Source: CAVVFX01 sp963747535 (GTDB taxonomy: Bacteria; Acidobacteriota; Terriglobia; Bryobacterales; Bryobacteraceae). From it: a DNA stretch of 64,000 nt. Where the stretch lies: positions 310,001 to 374,000 of the forward strand of contig CAVVFX010000023.1 of the NCBI GenBank assembly GCA_963747535.1, read 5' to 3'. The notes under the pieces are model-generated. The model saw nothing but the letters and a program-made list of their open reading frames with translations. It made no database searches and was not told where the DNA came from. The translations under genes and the position numbers were made by a program. Positions 43,062 to 52,468 of this stretch are shown one piece after another (the first letter of the stretch is position 1; each line of letters begins with the position of its first letter).

Positions 43062-43730
43062 CTAACGGATAAATCGTATCGCCCGCATCACGCCGTCTTC
43101 ACCGATCAACACGTCGGCGGTGACGCTCGAATCGAGGCGCCCGCCAGCGACCGGCAGCCCGAACACGGCCATGTTGGCGCGAGGGATCTCGATGCGGAAC
43201 ACATCGGCTCGCTCCTCCGGACGCAGCGGCTCGGCATACGGAATCTCGAAGAAATCTGTCGCGACTTCCGGCGCCTGTTCAACCGGCGGAGGCTGAATTC
43301 TCGCCACCCGGCGACGCTTGGCCGGCTTCCGTTGTTTCGCCGTAGCAGCCGGCGCCACGCGCACCGGCAACGGCGCTTCGACTCGCGGTGCAACGGATGT
43401 GACGATCTTTTCCGGATGGTGCCTGGCCCCCACAAAAACCGCCGCCAAAATCGCAGCCGCAACAGCCATCGCGGCCCACTTCACGAATGGACGACGGATC
43501 GGCGTCACCCTGTGAGATCGTCGAAACTCGGCCATCAGGGTGTCTTTTATTGAAGTCGGAGGAACGGCGGGCGACGCGACCGCCGCAAGTCCCGCGCTCA
43601 GCATCCGTTGGTTGGCGACGCGCAACCGGCACTCGGGACAGCCTGCGAGGTGCTCGCGGAGCGAACGATCAGCCGGCGCGCCGCGCGCGGCATCCATGAG
43701 AATCTCCCGAACCGCCGCACAGTCATTCAT
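43062..43730 (-). CDS. Anti-sigma factor with zinc-binding (ZAS-like) domain
   Basis: 222 residues from the ATG at 43730, overlapping the sigma factor stop by 4 bp. The N-terminal ~45 residues carry the zinc anti-sigma pattern HLAGCPECR (His-x3-Cys-x2-Cys). One membrane helix (WAAMAVAAAILAAVFVGA, ~85-105) separates this cytoplasmic part from a periplasmic domain of ~115 residues with an Arg/Lys-rich, Pro/Val-rich linker. It should hold the ECF sigma factor inactive at the membrane until an envelope signal releases it. Confidence 0.85.
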   Translation of the reverse strand: MNDCAAVREILMDAARGAPADRSLREHLAGCPECRLRVANQRMLSAGLAAVASPAVPPTSIKDTLMAEFRRSHRVTPIRRPFVKWAAMAVAAAILAAVFVGARHHPEKIVTSVAPRVEAPLPVRVAPAATAKQRKPAKRRRVARIQPPPVEQAPEVATDFFEIPYAEPLRPEERADVFRIEIPRANMAVFGLPVAGGRLDSSVTADVLIGEDGVMRAIRFIR

Positions 43731-44281
43731 GCAAAGCACCTCGCTTGCAACTTCGCCACGAGCATGGTCCTGGCCCGATGCAATCGGGAACGCACGGTGC
43801 CCACCGGACAATCGAGCGCCACGGCCGCGTCGCGATAATCCATCTCCTGCAAATCGCAGAGCACCACGACTTCCCGAAAGACCGGTGGAAGCGACATCAC
43901 CGCTTGCCGGACAGCCTCGATCGTCTCACGGCGCGTCAGGTCACCCAAAATGTCTGTTGTCGCAGCGCAGTCGGTTGCCGAATCATCCAGACACTCGTCA
44001 TCCGGCGATGCGCCCAACGCTCTGCGCGTCAGGTTGCGGGCAATTCCCACGAGCCAGGAGACCATTGCGCCGCGTGTCTCGTCGAACATCGACGGCTGGC
44101 GAACGAGCGTCATGAACGTGTCCTGGGTAACTTCCTCGGCCATGTGCTGATCACCGCTCATATGCAACGCGAACCGGTAGACCGAAGGGCTCCAGCGCTC
44201 GTACAACATGCCAAACGCGTCCTCGCTCCCGGCCATCATGAGCCGGAGCAGATCGCCATCCGTTGGGGGTGTGGAGTGCAT
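43727..44281 (-). CDS. ECF-type RNA polymerase sigma factor
   Basis: 184 residues from the ATG at 44281; a longer frame from a GTG at 44353 is possible but adds an unusual tail. Region 2 (AFGMLYERWSPSVYRFALHM... EEVTQDTFMTLV) and region 4 (LPPVFREVVVLCDLQEMDYRDAA...GTVRSRLHRAR) are both complete, with an acidic linker (DDECLDDSAT). Paired by overlap with its anti-sigma factor; probably autoregulated and controlling envelope or secreted proteins. Confidence 0.92.
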   Translation of the reverse strand: MHSTPPTDGDLLRLMMAGSEDAFGMLYERWSPSVYRFALHMSGDQHMAEEVTQDTFMTLVRQPSMFDETRGAMVSWLVGIARNLTRRALGASPDDECLDDSATDCAATTDILGDLTRRETIEAVRQAVMSLPPVFREVVVLCDLQEMDYRDAAVALDCPVGTVRSRLHRARTMLVAKLQARCFA

Positions 44282-44386
44282 CGCAGGAATCGACGATCCG
44301 GACCGGCTTCTGTTAGGTATTGCGGGCGGGTCGGGAAAAAGTTCCCGGAACACAGACCCGGTCTGTGGTTTTTCGGAGGCCGAACC

Positions 44387-45424
44387 TTACACCTTGCGCA
44401 GTTTGCTCACGCGTCCGACCTCAACCCACTCGACCACAAATATATTCCCCGTGTGATCGAAGCAGGCGCCGTGCGGAGCCACAAACTTGCCCGGCTTGAA
44501 CTCGGCGCGCGGCTGGGTGCGGAGTTTCCGCCACTCGCTATCCGAATCGTCGCCCAGGTTCTCGATGACCTGGTTGTTCTTGTCCATCAGCGTGACACGC
44601 GCGCCGAGGTCCGGGATGACTACATCGCCGTTTTTGTAGAACCCGAAGTGACACGGCAATTTGGTCCCGTCAACAAAATCAATGTGCTCGCCGGCCAGCG
44701 TGAACCGTTGCAGCCGCGCATTGGCCCGATCGGCTACGGTCAGATTCGGCGTGCCCCCGCGAACGTCCACGACGATTCCATGCGGACAATCAAGTTTTCC
44801 GGCTTCCTTCCCCTTACCGCCGAACGTGCGAATATAGTTGCCGTCTTTGTCGTACTGATTGATGTAGCTCGAACCGTAGCCGTCGCCCACATAAATATCG
44901 CCGTTGGGAGCGATGGCCAGGTTTGTCGGGCTATATTTGATCTTCTTCCCGTCGACCGGCTTATAAGGTTCGGCTTCCTCGGGATAGCCGACGCTCCACA
45001 CTGTTTCACCACTCAGCGTGGCTTTGACGACGACGCCGCGCTTGGTGTCGCACAAGTAAAGGAACTCCTGCGATCCTTCTTTGTGGATGAACAGGCCGTG
45101 CGCGCCGCCCTGGAATTCCGCGCCCCACGATTTCACGAACTTGCCATGGGCGTCGAATACGACCATCGAGTCGTGACTTTCGCTAACTTTGTTCACTGTG
45201 TGATGAATGTAAATGTGGCCTTGCGAGTCCTCGCAGACGCCGTGCGTATTGCCATAGCTGATACTGGCGGGAAGGTCGCCCCAATCATGCGTAATCTCGT
45301 AGGTGTGGTCGCCGGTTCCCACCACCGGTTTGGCGCTGCCCGATTTGTTTTGGGCTCCCAGGATGAGAGGAGCGGAAAGTCCCGTGGTCACACGGGTAAG
45401 GAATTGACGGCGATTCTGACTCAT
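44387..45424 (-). CDS. Tat-exported NHL-repeat propeller protein
   Basis: 345 residues. The twin-arginine leader NRRQFLTRVTTGLSAPLIL directs export of a folded protein. The rest is a six-bladed NHL-type propeller with recurring units such as GDIYVGDGYG, LDCPHGIVVD and HGACFDHTGNIFVVEW. Related proteins include peptidyl-hydroxyglycine lyase-like and other secreted propellers; catalytic activity is not evident here. It is on the same strand as the ECF genes but 33 bp or more upstream of the sigma gene. Confidence 0.85.
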   Translation of the reverse strand: MSQNRRQFLTRVTTGLSAPLILGAQNKSGSAKPVVGTGDHTYEITHDWGDLPASISYGNTHGVCEDSQGHIYIHHTVNKVSESHDSMVVFDAHGKFVKSWGAEFQGGAHGLFIHKEGSQEFLYLCDTKRGVVVKATLSGETVWSVGYPEEAEPYKPVDGKKIKYSPTNLAIAPNGDIYVGDGYGSSYINQYDKDGNYIRTFGGKGKEAGKLDCPHGIVVDVRGGTPNLTVADRANARLQRFTLAGEHIDFVDGTKLPCHFGFYKNGDVVIPDLGARVTLMDKNNQVIENLGDDSDSEWRKLRTQPRAEFKPGKFVAPHGACFDHTGNIFVVEWVEVGRVSKLRKV

Positions 45425-45549
45425 ATTTGACGGAGCCTCACCGAAAATATATCAGAATAGGCCAGCTTCTCGCGCGGCGCCGGCCGGGTCACGGAGAGTC
45501 ATGTAACCCATCTGTAACATTGAGCCTGTACCATGTATTGGGGAACCCA

Positions 45550-45933
45550 ATGATCAGCCTCAGCCTGTTCCGGAATTCCGAAACAAAGGATTACGCCCCG
45601 GGGGAAACTATTTTCTCGGCCGGCGAGGAGGGCAAGCTGATGTATGTCGTAACGGAGGGCGAAGTGGACATCCTAGTGGGCCCAACGGTTGCCGAAACCG
45701 TGACGCCCGGCGGCATCTTCGGGGAGATGGCCCTCATCGACCGGCACCTAAGAAGCGCCGACGCCATCGCCCGGACCCAATGCAAGGTGGTGCTGGTGGA
45801 TCAGCGGCGATTTCAGTTTCTGGTGAGCGAGACGCCATTCTTCGCCATTCAGGTGATGTCGATCATGGCCGAACGCCTACGCCATACCAACGAGCGGCTG
45901 GTCAAAGGCGAATCCTTTGGGAAGGGTCGCTGA
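45550..45933 (+). CDS. Cyclic nucleotide-binding domain protein (single domain)
   Basis: 127 residues from the ATG at 45550; the frame is open further upstream to 45427, but that part has no coding character. A single CNMP-binding domain: APGETIFSAGEEGKLMYVVTEGEVDI, then GGIFGEMALIDRHLRSADAIA, i.e. the phosphate-binding cassette (GEMALI..RSA). There is no helix-turn-helix, so unlike Crp it cannot bind DNA itself. Such stand-alone domains work as regulatory subunits or adaptors. Confidence 0.85.
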   Translation: MISLSLFRNSETKDYAPGETIFSAGEEGKLMYVVTEGEVDILVGPTVAETVTPGGIFGEMALIDRHLRSADAIARTQCKVVLVDQRRFQFLVSETPFFAIQVMSIMAERLRHTNERLVKGESFGKGR

Positions 45934-45943
45934 TCGCACCGGC

Positions 45944-47515
45944 CTATCGTAACGTGACGTTATAAGACCGGTCCCACAACGGCATGGACCCGATCGCGCC
46001 CGATGAAACCACGATCTCCACGCGCCGGTTCTCGACGCGGCCCTCCGGGGTCGCACTCGAGGTCAGTGGCCGTGAGTCCCCAAAATTGCGGGATGACACC
46101 GACCGGACACCGCGGCCGGCCAGCGTATCGGCCACCGCTTCAGCCCGGCGCTGCGACATAACGGAGCCGGCGGCACTATCCGAAAACCCTTCCACCGAGA
46201 CGTGCACTCCCGGCTGCATCAGGACGGGCGCCAGACGCGCCAGCGTATCCACCGAAGCGGGCCGCAACGTTCCGTTATCAAAGCCCGAATCGGCGATAGT
46301 CACGACCAAGCCGCGTGGCGTGTCCCGCGTCGCGACGACTGCATTCAATCTTTCGAGCATCCGCATGCGCAACTGCTGCTGTTGTTGGCTATTCGAGTCC
46401 GTCGGACCCCGGTACACAATTTGTGGGGTCGCGGTGGAAGCAGGCGGGGGCGCAATCGGCAAGTCTTGAGAACTCGGCGCCGCCGCGGCCTGCGACTGGG
46501 TCTGCTGCCGGGCGATGCGCTCGGATTCAGCCTGGGCTCGCGCGGCATCCGCTTCGGCTCGCGCCTGCTGTGCTTCTGCCTGGGCTTGCGCGACGGCTCC
46601 CTGAGCCTGTGCGGCTTGCTGCTCGGCGTTCGCCACGCGGTTTTCCTGTTCGCGTCGCGCAGCGATCATGCGAGCGTCGTCCGCCGTTTCGGCCGCTGCG
46701 CGTGCCGATTGTACGACCAGGCTCACACTGGCCTTGGTGTCCATCAGACGCCGGGCTTCGTCATACGCCGCCTGAGCCTTATTGAAAGTCTCAGGAGCTA
46801 ACTCATCCGCATGAGCCGCCCGTGCAATTCCCAAGGCGTTCTCAGCCTGATAAAGTTCGAGGACCTTCTCGTAGGTATCCATCGATACGCGAGGGGTGTT
46901 CACGGCGGCGGTCTCCAACGCGGCCTGTTTGTCATAAGTGAACTGACCGCGCGACAGCAGTTCGGCTTTCGCAATGATCGGCTCCGTCTGCCCGATCGTG
47001 TCGGGACGGACTTGGTTCTCCAGTACCACTACATCGCTCGGCTGGCGCACCGCGGAATATGGCTCGGCCGTTACCAGAAGAGCGAATACCTGCAGATCCG
47101 TGGTGACGTGCACGTGGGCGCTGTTCCCGCCGTTGGGCACGATCTCACCGAGATTATGCGGTGCGCCCTCGGGACTGACGGCCCAGAGAACATACGTCAG
47201 GTATTGCCGTCCGAACGGTGTCGGCGGAGACAGTTTGTCGAATTTGGCATCAATTTCGGTGCGGCCGCGTTTGGATTCCACGGTGGCATGGCCTTTTGAA
47301 TTCGGCAGCAGCACGGTGCCCTTGAAATCAATCTCGGTGGGACCAGAGCGATATTGATAGTTCACCGCCTGCAGACTTCGCTCGACTACCGTGACTTTAT
47401 ATACGGGTACGGTTCGCGCCGGTTCCGGCGGAGGGGCCACGACTCCACTCTGACAAAACGCGCCGGCGCAACACACCAGCATCCCCGCCACGATACTCAT
47501 AGGATTCCGTAACAT
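45944..47515 (-). CDS. OmpA-family envelope protein with coiled coil
   Basis: 523 residues from the ATG at 47515 (AAGGAG upstream). Signal peptide (~1-23), a beta-rich domain (~35-190), a helical region (~205-290), an Ala/Gln-rich coiled coil (~290-350), a Pro-rich linker, and an OmpA-like peptidoglycan-binding domain (~420-510: DNGTLRPAS, VEGFSDSAAG, RRAEAVADTL, ENRRVEIVV). It probably links the outer membrane or envelope to peptidoglycan. The middle resembles DUF4398-type helices. Converges on the cyclic-nucleotide-binding gene with a 10-bp gap. Confidence 0.87.
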   Translation of the reverse strand: MLRNPMSIVAGMLVCCAGAFCQSGVVAPPPEPARTVPVYKVTVVERSLQAVNYQYRSGPTEIDFKGTVLLPNSKGHATVESKRGRTEIDAKFDKLSPPTPFGRQYLTYVLWAVSPEGAPHNLGEIVPNGGNSAHVHVTTDLQVFALLVTAEPYSAVRQPSDVVVLENQVRPDTIGQTEPIIAKAELLSRGQFTYDKQAALETAAVNTPRVSMDTYEKVLELYQAENALGIARAAHADELAPETFNKAQAAYDEARRLMDTKASVSLVVQSARAAAETADDARMIAARREQENRVANAEQQAAQAQGAVAQAQAEAQQARAEADAARAQAESERIARQQTQSQAAAAPSSQDLPIAPPPASTATPQIVYRGPTDSNSQQQQQLRMRMLERLNAVVATRDTPRGLVVTIADSGFDNGTLRPASVDTLARLAPVLMQPGVHVSVEGFSDSAAGSVMSQRRAEAVADTLAGRGVRSVSSRNFGDSRPLTSSATPEGRVENRRVEIVVSSGAIGSMPLWDRSYNVTLR

Positions 47516-47656
47516 CGTAGTACTCCTTATCAGCCCAACTTGCTCACGCAAATCTGCTTCACATAAGGTTGCAATGCAAGTGGCCTGCCATAGGTCAGAC
47601 CTTTTATTGTTAAAGGCTTGCGTTGCGAGACAAACGACGTACGGTAAAATCTAAGA

Positions 47657-50059
47657 TTGCCTTCATTATCACCCCGATTCTCCGCCAGCCCCGGCTTTAA
47701 CTGGCCCCTGCTGTATCTCGCTGTAGCCGTGACGACCATGGGCACGCTACTACTCGAATTGTCGCTAACCCGAATCTTCTCGGTGGTCTTTTACTACCAC
47801 ATGGCGTTTCTGGCTATTTCAATCGCGCTCTTCGGAATGGGCGCAGGCGGAGTTTTTTCGTACGTCGTCGCAGGCTGGCCGGGGAATTTGTTCCGCAAAA
47901 TCGGCGTGTTGAGCGTGATCAATTGCCTGCTTGTCGCGGTGGCTGTCTGCACGGTGCTGGCGCAGCGAGGCGTCCCGGACGTTACCCAATTCGCACTGAT
48001 TTACTTCACCAACGCCCTTCCCTTCTTCGTCACCGGCACGATCGTTTCGCTAGTCATCTCCGATACAGTCGACCGCGTGAACCGGGTTTATTTTTTCGAT
48101 CTGCTCGGCGCCGCGGGTGGATGTCTGGTGTTGATCCCGCTGCTGAATCAGGCCGGAAAGGCGGGCGGCCCGAACACGACGCTGTCGGTTGCGGTATTGT
48201 TTGCCGCGGCTGCCGCGATCTGGTTCAACCTCGGGAAATCGCGGAGCGGCCGGGTGGTCAGCGTCGGAGTCGCGCTGGCCTTCGCGCTGCTGGTGATCGT
48301 AAATAGTAAGACCGGCTGGATCGACGTCCGCTATGCCAAAGGACAACATCTACAAAACGAAAGATTCGTGCGCTGGAACAGCTTCTCGCGCATCGCCCTG
48401 GGTGAGGCACAAGACTCTCATTTCCCAATGATCTACATCGACGCGGACGCCTCGACGGGCGTCGCCGGTTTCGATTTCAGCAAGCCTCTGCCCGGTGATC
48501 AGCAGCACATGCTTCTCTATGACGGCCCCGGACTGCCCTACGTAATTCGCCCGGGCGCCAAGGCGCTGGTCATCGGACCAGGCGGAGGGTGGGATGTTTC
48601 ACGCGCGCTGGCCTCGGGCAGCCGCGACGTCACCGGTGTCGAGATCAATCCGATCATCGCCAATACGATCATGAGGGAGAAGTATCCGGAGATGAGCGAC
48701 GGGCTCTATCTTCGTCCCGATGTTCATATCGTGGTCGAAGACGGCCGCAGTTTTGTACGCCATACGGACCAGCGCTTTCAGGTAATCCAGGCGACCCTGG
48801 TCGACACCTGGGCCTCCACTGCGGCGGGCGCATTTGCGCTGAGCGAAAACAACCTCTATACTTCGGACGCGTTCCGCGACTATCTGAATCATCTCACCGA
48901 CGACGGCATCCTGGTCTTCACTCGCTGGGGTTTCGATCCTCCACGCGAATCGCTGCGGCTTCTCACGCTGGCGATGGTGGCGCTCCAGGAAGTCGGAGAG
49001 TCCGACCCGAAGAGCCACGTGATCGTGGCGCGCGCGGGCGGACGCGAGGCTCTGGCCGGATGGGGTGCGCAAGACACCGTCATCTTCTCGCGCAAACCTT
49101 TTTCGTCTGCCGATATCGAGCGCGCGCGGCACGGCATGGAGGAAGCTCACCTGACACCCATCTACCTGCCGGGCGATGGACCGAAGAACCACTTCCGCGA
49201 TCTGTTGACATCCCCGGATCCCGCGGCTTGGGAGCGCGATTATCTCTATGATGTCTCTCCGGTAAACGACAACCGGCCCTTCTTTTTTTATACGGTGCAA
49301 CCTCGCGATTTGTGGGGCTACCTTTCGCACGCATCTCAAGTAACGGCCGATTACAAAATCAATAAAGCTGTGCCTCTGTTGTTCGAAGCCTTATTCGTGA
49401 GCATCGCCGCGGTATTGATCATTCTGCTGTTGCCGCCCGTCGTGCTGCGGGCTAAACTGCCGCGGGAACGTTCGACACTGGCCTTCCTGCTCTACTTCTT
49501 CTTTATCGGGGCCGGTTACATTCTGATCGAAGTGGCTCTCATCCAGAAGTTCGTGCTGTTTCTCGGACAGCCGGTCTACGCGCTGACCTGTGTCATATTC
49601 ACGTTGCTGCTGGCGAGCGGCCTGGGCAGCTTTTTCAGCCGAAAGATACTTGCCCGTGACGATGGCCGGCTGAAGGTCGCGCTGGCGGGGGTCGCGGTCC
49701 TGGTCGCGGTGCTGGCCCTTTCGATCGGAGCGGTCTTGACCGCGGGTGTCGGTCTGCCGATACAGGTGAAAATCCTGGCGACCGCTGCCATGATCGCGCC
49801 CGCCGGATTCATGATGGGTATGCCGTTCCCTACCGGCCTCGCGCGCCTCGAAGAACGCAACAGTGCCGCAGTCCGATGGGCCTGGTCGCTCAACGCCGCA
49901 TCGAGCGTACTCGGATCGGTCGGCGCACTGGTCTGCGCCATCTATCTCGGGTTGATGCAGACACTGTTGGTGGGCGGATTGTTATATTTGGGTGCGCTGG
50001 CAGTGCTATCGATGGACCGTGTGCGCACCCAAGACCTGGTTTCGTCCGCGCGATTGTGA
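47657..50059 (+). CDS. Membrane-embedded spermidine synthase-like protein
   Basis: 800 residues from a TTG at 47657; the first conserved membrane helix begins around residue 18, so a downstream start is possible. N-terminal block of about six membrane helices (~18-215), a Rossmann methyltransferase/aminopropyltransferase-like domain (~290-560: VIGPGGGWDVSRAL, GVEINPIIAN, VEDGRSFVR), then a C-terminal block of about seven helices (~580-790). Proteins of this layout are annotated as fused spermidine synthase or major-facilitator-like membrane proteins, and their reaction is not established. The catalytic Asp region of true SpeE is not clearly kept (ATLVDTWAS). Confidence 0.8.
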   Translation: MPSLSPRFSASPGFNWPLLYLAVAVTTMGTLLLELSLTRIFSVVFYYHMAFLAISIALFGMGAGGVFSYVVAGWPGNLFRKIGVLSVINCLLVAVAVCTVLAQRGVPDVTQFALIYFTNALPFFVTGTIVSLVISDTVDRVNRVYFFDLLGAAGGCLVLIPLLNQAGKAGGPNTTLSVAVLFAAAAAIWFNLGKSRSGRVVSVGVALAFALLVIVNSKTGWIDVRYAKGQHLQNERFVRWNSFSRIALGEAQDSHFPMIYIDADASTGVAGFDFSKPLPGDQQHMLLYDGPGLPYVIRPGAKALVIGPGGGWDVSRALASGSRDVTGVEINPIIANTIMREKYPEMSDGLYLRPDVHIVVEDGRSFVRHTDQRFQVIQATLVDTWASTAAGAFALSENNLYTSDAFRDYLNHLTDDGILVFTRWGFDPPRESLRLLTLAMVALQEVGESDPKSHVIVARAGGREALAGWGAQDTVIFSRKPFSSADIERARHGMEEAHLTPIYLPGDGPKNHFRDLLTSPDPAAWERDYLYDVSPVNDNRPFFFYTVQPRDLWGYLSHASQVTADYKINKAVPLLFEALFVSIAAVLIILLLPPVVLRAKLPRERSTLAFLLYFFFIGAGYILIEVALIQKFVLFLGQPVYALTCVIFTLLLASGLGSFFSRKILARDDGRLKVALAGVAVLVAVLALSIGAVLTAGVGLPIQVKILATAAMIAPAGFMMGMPFPTGLARLEERNSAAVRWAWSLNAASSVLGSVGALVCAIYLGLMQTLLVGGLLYLGALAVLSMDRVRTQDLVSSARL

Positions 50060-50103
50060 CCTGTGCCTTGAATTCTCTCCAGGGCGCGAGTGCAGGCGAT
50101 AAA

Positions 50104-50157
50104 CGGCTGCTCGCAGCCGGGCAGACCACAAAAAACGATGGTCTGCCGTACGGCAGG
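50104..50157 (+). repeat. REP-like palindromic repeat, copy 3
   Basis: GGCTGCTCGCAGCC hairpin, then GGCAGACCA (50120-50128), A-rich loop, TGGTCTGCC (50139-50147) and a small GCCGTACGGC dyad. Between the convergent spermidine synthase-like and fucosidase genes. Confidence 0.75.
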
Positions 50158-50158
50158 C

Positions 50159-51637
50159 CTAAACCCGATCAGCAAACACGCTCAACTCCAACATCGCGGG
50201 ACACGCCGAGCTTTCCGTGATTCTCAACCGCAGTCGCGTGGTCGACACGATTTCCTTCGCGCGTACTAAACGGCATGGCCCGATACTGGTAACCCGGCCG
50301 AACTCCTGCCACGCCCCCTCTTTCCAGGTCTCGACAACGCACGCGTCCACTCGTTGTCCGAGGTGAATGTTTTCGCGTAACCGGACCACATTCAACGACA
50401 CCGGACGGTGGAACTCTACTACGACTTCAGGGGTCGTCACCGCATCGTCGGTAGCCCAGTAAGTCGCCGGATTTCCGTCGAGTAAGTTCTCCGCACGAAA
50501 CGCTTTGCTCAATCCCCGAACGTTGGACGCCGTGACCGTCGCTCCCGCGGCCAGGTTCGCGCCGAAGGTCGAGCGCAGCCGTTCACCGAATCCACGTAAG
50601 GACGCGACATCATTCTCTCCCAGCAGTCCCCGGCGGTCCGGCGGCACGTTCAACAGAAAGCTCGCACCGCGCCCGACGGATTGATAATAGAGATCCATCA
50701 ACTGTTCCGGAGTCTTGACGCGATCATTCTCCCTGGCATGCCAGAACCAGCCCGGACGAATCGACACATCGCATTCCGCGGGCAGCCAATGGGCTCCGTG
50801 TCGCGTTCCCGTGCCCGATTCTTTAGCCCTGACATTCCCCGGCGAGGCCGGGCCACCATCTTCGCCCACCGGATCGTACGTCTCCCAGCAGGTCTCGTTC
50901 GCGTAGCCTTTTTCGTTTCCCACCCAGCGGATATCCGGACCCACGTCGCTGAAGATCACCGCATCGGGCTGCAATGACCGGATGAGATCCCAGGTTGCCG
51001 GCCAGCCGTAGTAAGTCGTTTTGTCGATAGTGCGTTTCTCGTTCGCGCCGCCGTAGTAACCCGTGCCGCCATTCGCCCCATCGTGCCAAACCTCAAAAAT
51101 GGGTCCATAGCCGGTCAGTAGCTCACGCAGTTGCTCCCGATAAGTCCGTACATACTCCGGATGCCCATACTGCGCATTGTTGCGATCCCAAGGCGAGACA
51201 TACACGCCGAACTTGAGCCCATGCCTCTGCGCCGCATCCGCGATCTCCCGCACGACGTCTCCCTTCCCTCCGCGCCAGCCGCTCTGCCGGATCGAGTGAT
51301 CAGTCGTGCGGGTCGGCCAGAGGCAAAAGCCATCGTGATGCTTGCACGTCAGAATCACCCCTTTCATCCCACCTGCCTTGAGTGCCGCGACGATCGCGTT
51401 GGCGTCGAACGCGGCAGGGTTGAAGATGGCCGGATCTTCGTCTCCGTTCCCCCATTCGCGGTCGGTGAAGGTGTTTACCGTGAAGTGCAGAAAGCTATAG
51501 GTCTCGAGTTCATGCCAGCGAAGTTGTCTCGGCGACGGCAGGGCCCCGTAGGGCGCGGGAAACCCAGCCTCCGCATCTGCAACGTGAGCGACCGCGGCAG
51601 CCAGGGACGCACTCATGACAAACGATCGGCGAGTCAT
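50159..51637 (-). CDS. Secreted alpha-L-fucosidase (GH29)
   Basis: 492 residues from the ATG at 51637. Tat-like leader MTRRSFVMSASLAAAVAHVA. The GH29 barrel covers ~35-355, with LTCKHHDGFCLW (97-108) and the nucleophile Asp186 in EVWHDGANG; FLLNVPPDRRGLL marks its end. The C-terminal ~130 residues are a beta-sandwich like a carbohydrate-binding F5/8 type C domain (NLLDGNPATYWATDD). It would remove fucose from plant or algal glycans or host glycans. Acid/base residue cannot be picked with certainty. Confidence 0.9.
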   Translation of the reverse strand: MTRRSFVMSASLAAAVAHVADAEAGFPAPYGALPSPRQLRWHELETYSFLHFTVNTFTDREWGNGDEDPAIFNPAAFDANAIVAALKAGGMKGVILTCKHHDGFCLWPTRTTDHSIRQSGWRGGKGDVVREIADAAQRHGLKFGVYVSPWDRNNAQYGHPEYVRTYREQLRELLTGYGPIFEVWHDGANGGTGYYGGANEKRTIDKTTYYGWPATWDLIRSLQPDAVIFSDVGPDIRWVGNEKGYANETCWETYDPVGEDGGPASPGNVRAKESGTGTRHGAHWLPAECDVSIRPGWFWHARENDRVKTPEQLMDLYYQSVGRGASFLLNVPPDRRGLLGENDVASLRGFGERLRSTFGANLAAGATVTASNVRGLSKAFRAENLLDGNPATYWATDDAVTTPEVVVEFHRPVSLNVVRLRENIHLGQRVDACVVETWKEGAWQEFGRVTSIGPCRLVRAKEIVSTTRLRLRITESSACPAMLELSVFADRV

Positions 51638-51720
51638 AGTGCAACTGTATCGCAAGATTTATCGCGGACAAATCGCGTAACTTTTCCGCCCCAGAGCAGT
51701 ATATGTATCGGGAGGTTTGT

Positions 51721-52347
51721 ATGCGTTTGAATCCGGTCCTGATCTTGCTTCCGGTGACCGCGCTGTTACTGGCGGAATCGCAACCCGGAGTGCCCGGGCA
51801 ACAGATTGAGGTGCGCACCAGCAACGCGCCCGTCGACATCGCCGGCTCGGATAGCGATCGAGTCGAGGTCAACGATTCCTCGCACGCGACGGTTAACTAT
51901 TCGCAGGGCCGTGTGCTGGTCGAGAGTGACGGCGGGCCGCTCAAGTTGCAGGTTCCGCAGCGAAGCTCGCTCGATGTCATCACCTCGAATGGCGCCATTC
52001 ATGTTTGGAGAGTAACGGGTGCGATGCGGCTGACTTCGTCGAACGGCGCAATTGTCATACGAAATGCCGGCACGGCGGAGATTCACGCGCATACCAGCAA
52101 CGGCGCCATTGAATTGGGCGTGCCGAGTGGATTGAACGCGAACCTGTCCGCACGGACCAGCAACGGGCAAATCACGGCGGATGTGGAAGTCGTGGCGAAT
52201 CGCGTGGGCGCGAATTTGCTGGAAGGGAAAATCGGGAGCGGCGGCCCGGCGATTGATCTCGAGACTTCCAATGGATCGATCTGCGTGAGGAACGACACCA
52301 GGCAGGAGAGCGTGAACAGCATTTTCAAACCGGCGCAAATCCGCTAA
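51721..52347 (+). CDS. Secreted DUF4097-like beta-solenoid protein
   Basis: 208 residues from the ATG at 51721 (GGGAGG upstream). Signal peptide (~1-20), then six repeats of a short strand-turn unit, each with a SNG or SNA core (TSNAPVD, TSNGAIHV, SSNGAIVI, TSNGAIEL, TSNGQITA, TSNGSICV), as in DUF4097/adhesin-like proteins. Likely a small right-handed beta structure in the periplasm or on the surface. Function unknown. Divergent from the fucosidase gene. Confidence 0.8.
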   Translation: MRLNPVLILLPVTALLLAESQPGVPGQQIEVRTSNAPVDIAGSDSDRVEVNDSSHATVNYSQGRVLVESDGGPLKLQVPQRSSLDVITSNGAIHVWRVTGAMRLTSSNGAIVIRNAGTAEIHAHTSNGAIELGVPSGLNANLSARTSNGQITADVEVVANRVGANLLEGKIGSGGPAIDLETSNGSICVRNDTRQESVNSIFKPAQIR

Positions 52348-52368
52348 ACCGCGGGACTGGCCCGCGGT
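52348..52368 (+). terminator. Possible hairpin after the DUF4097-like gene
   Basis: ACCGCGGG and CCCGCGGT form a perfect 8-bp stem around a 5-nt loop right after the stop codon. No T-run follows, so it is a stable hairpin rather than a textbook intrinsic terminator. Confidence 0.4.
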
Positions 52369-52468
52369 CCAGAGTTCTCGTTGACTGTAGGCTGCCCCGC
52401 GGGCTGGGAGCGCAGTCAGTGGGGAGGCAAGTTGACGCGGCTACCCTCGGCATCATATCGTGGTCCCC

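Noticed and set aside
43745..45430. 561-codon plus-strand frame over the sigma factor and NHL genes
   Set aside because: Antisense to two well-supported genes and composed of Arg/His/Val-rich mirror translation; no domain.
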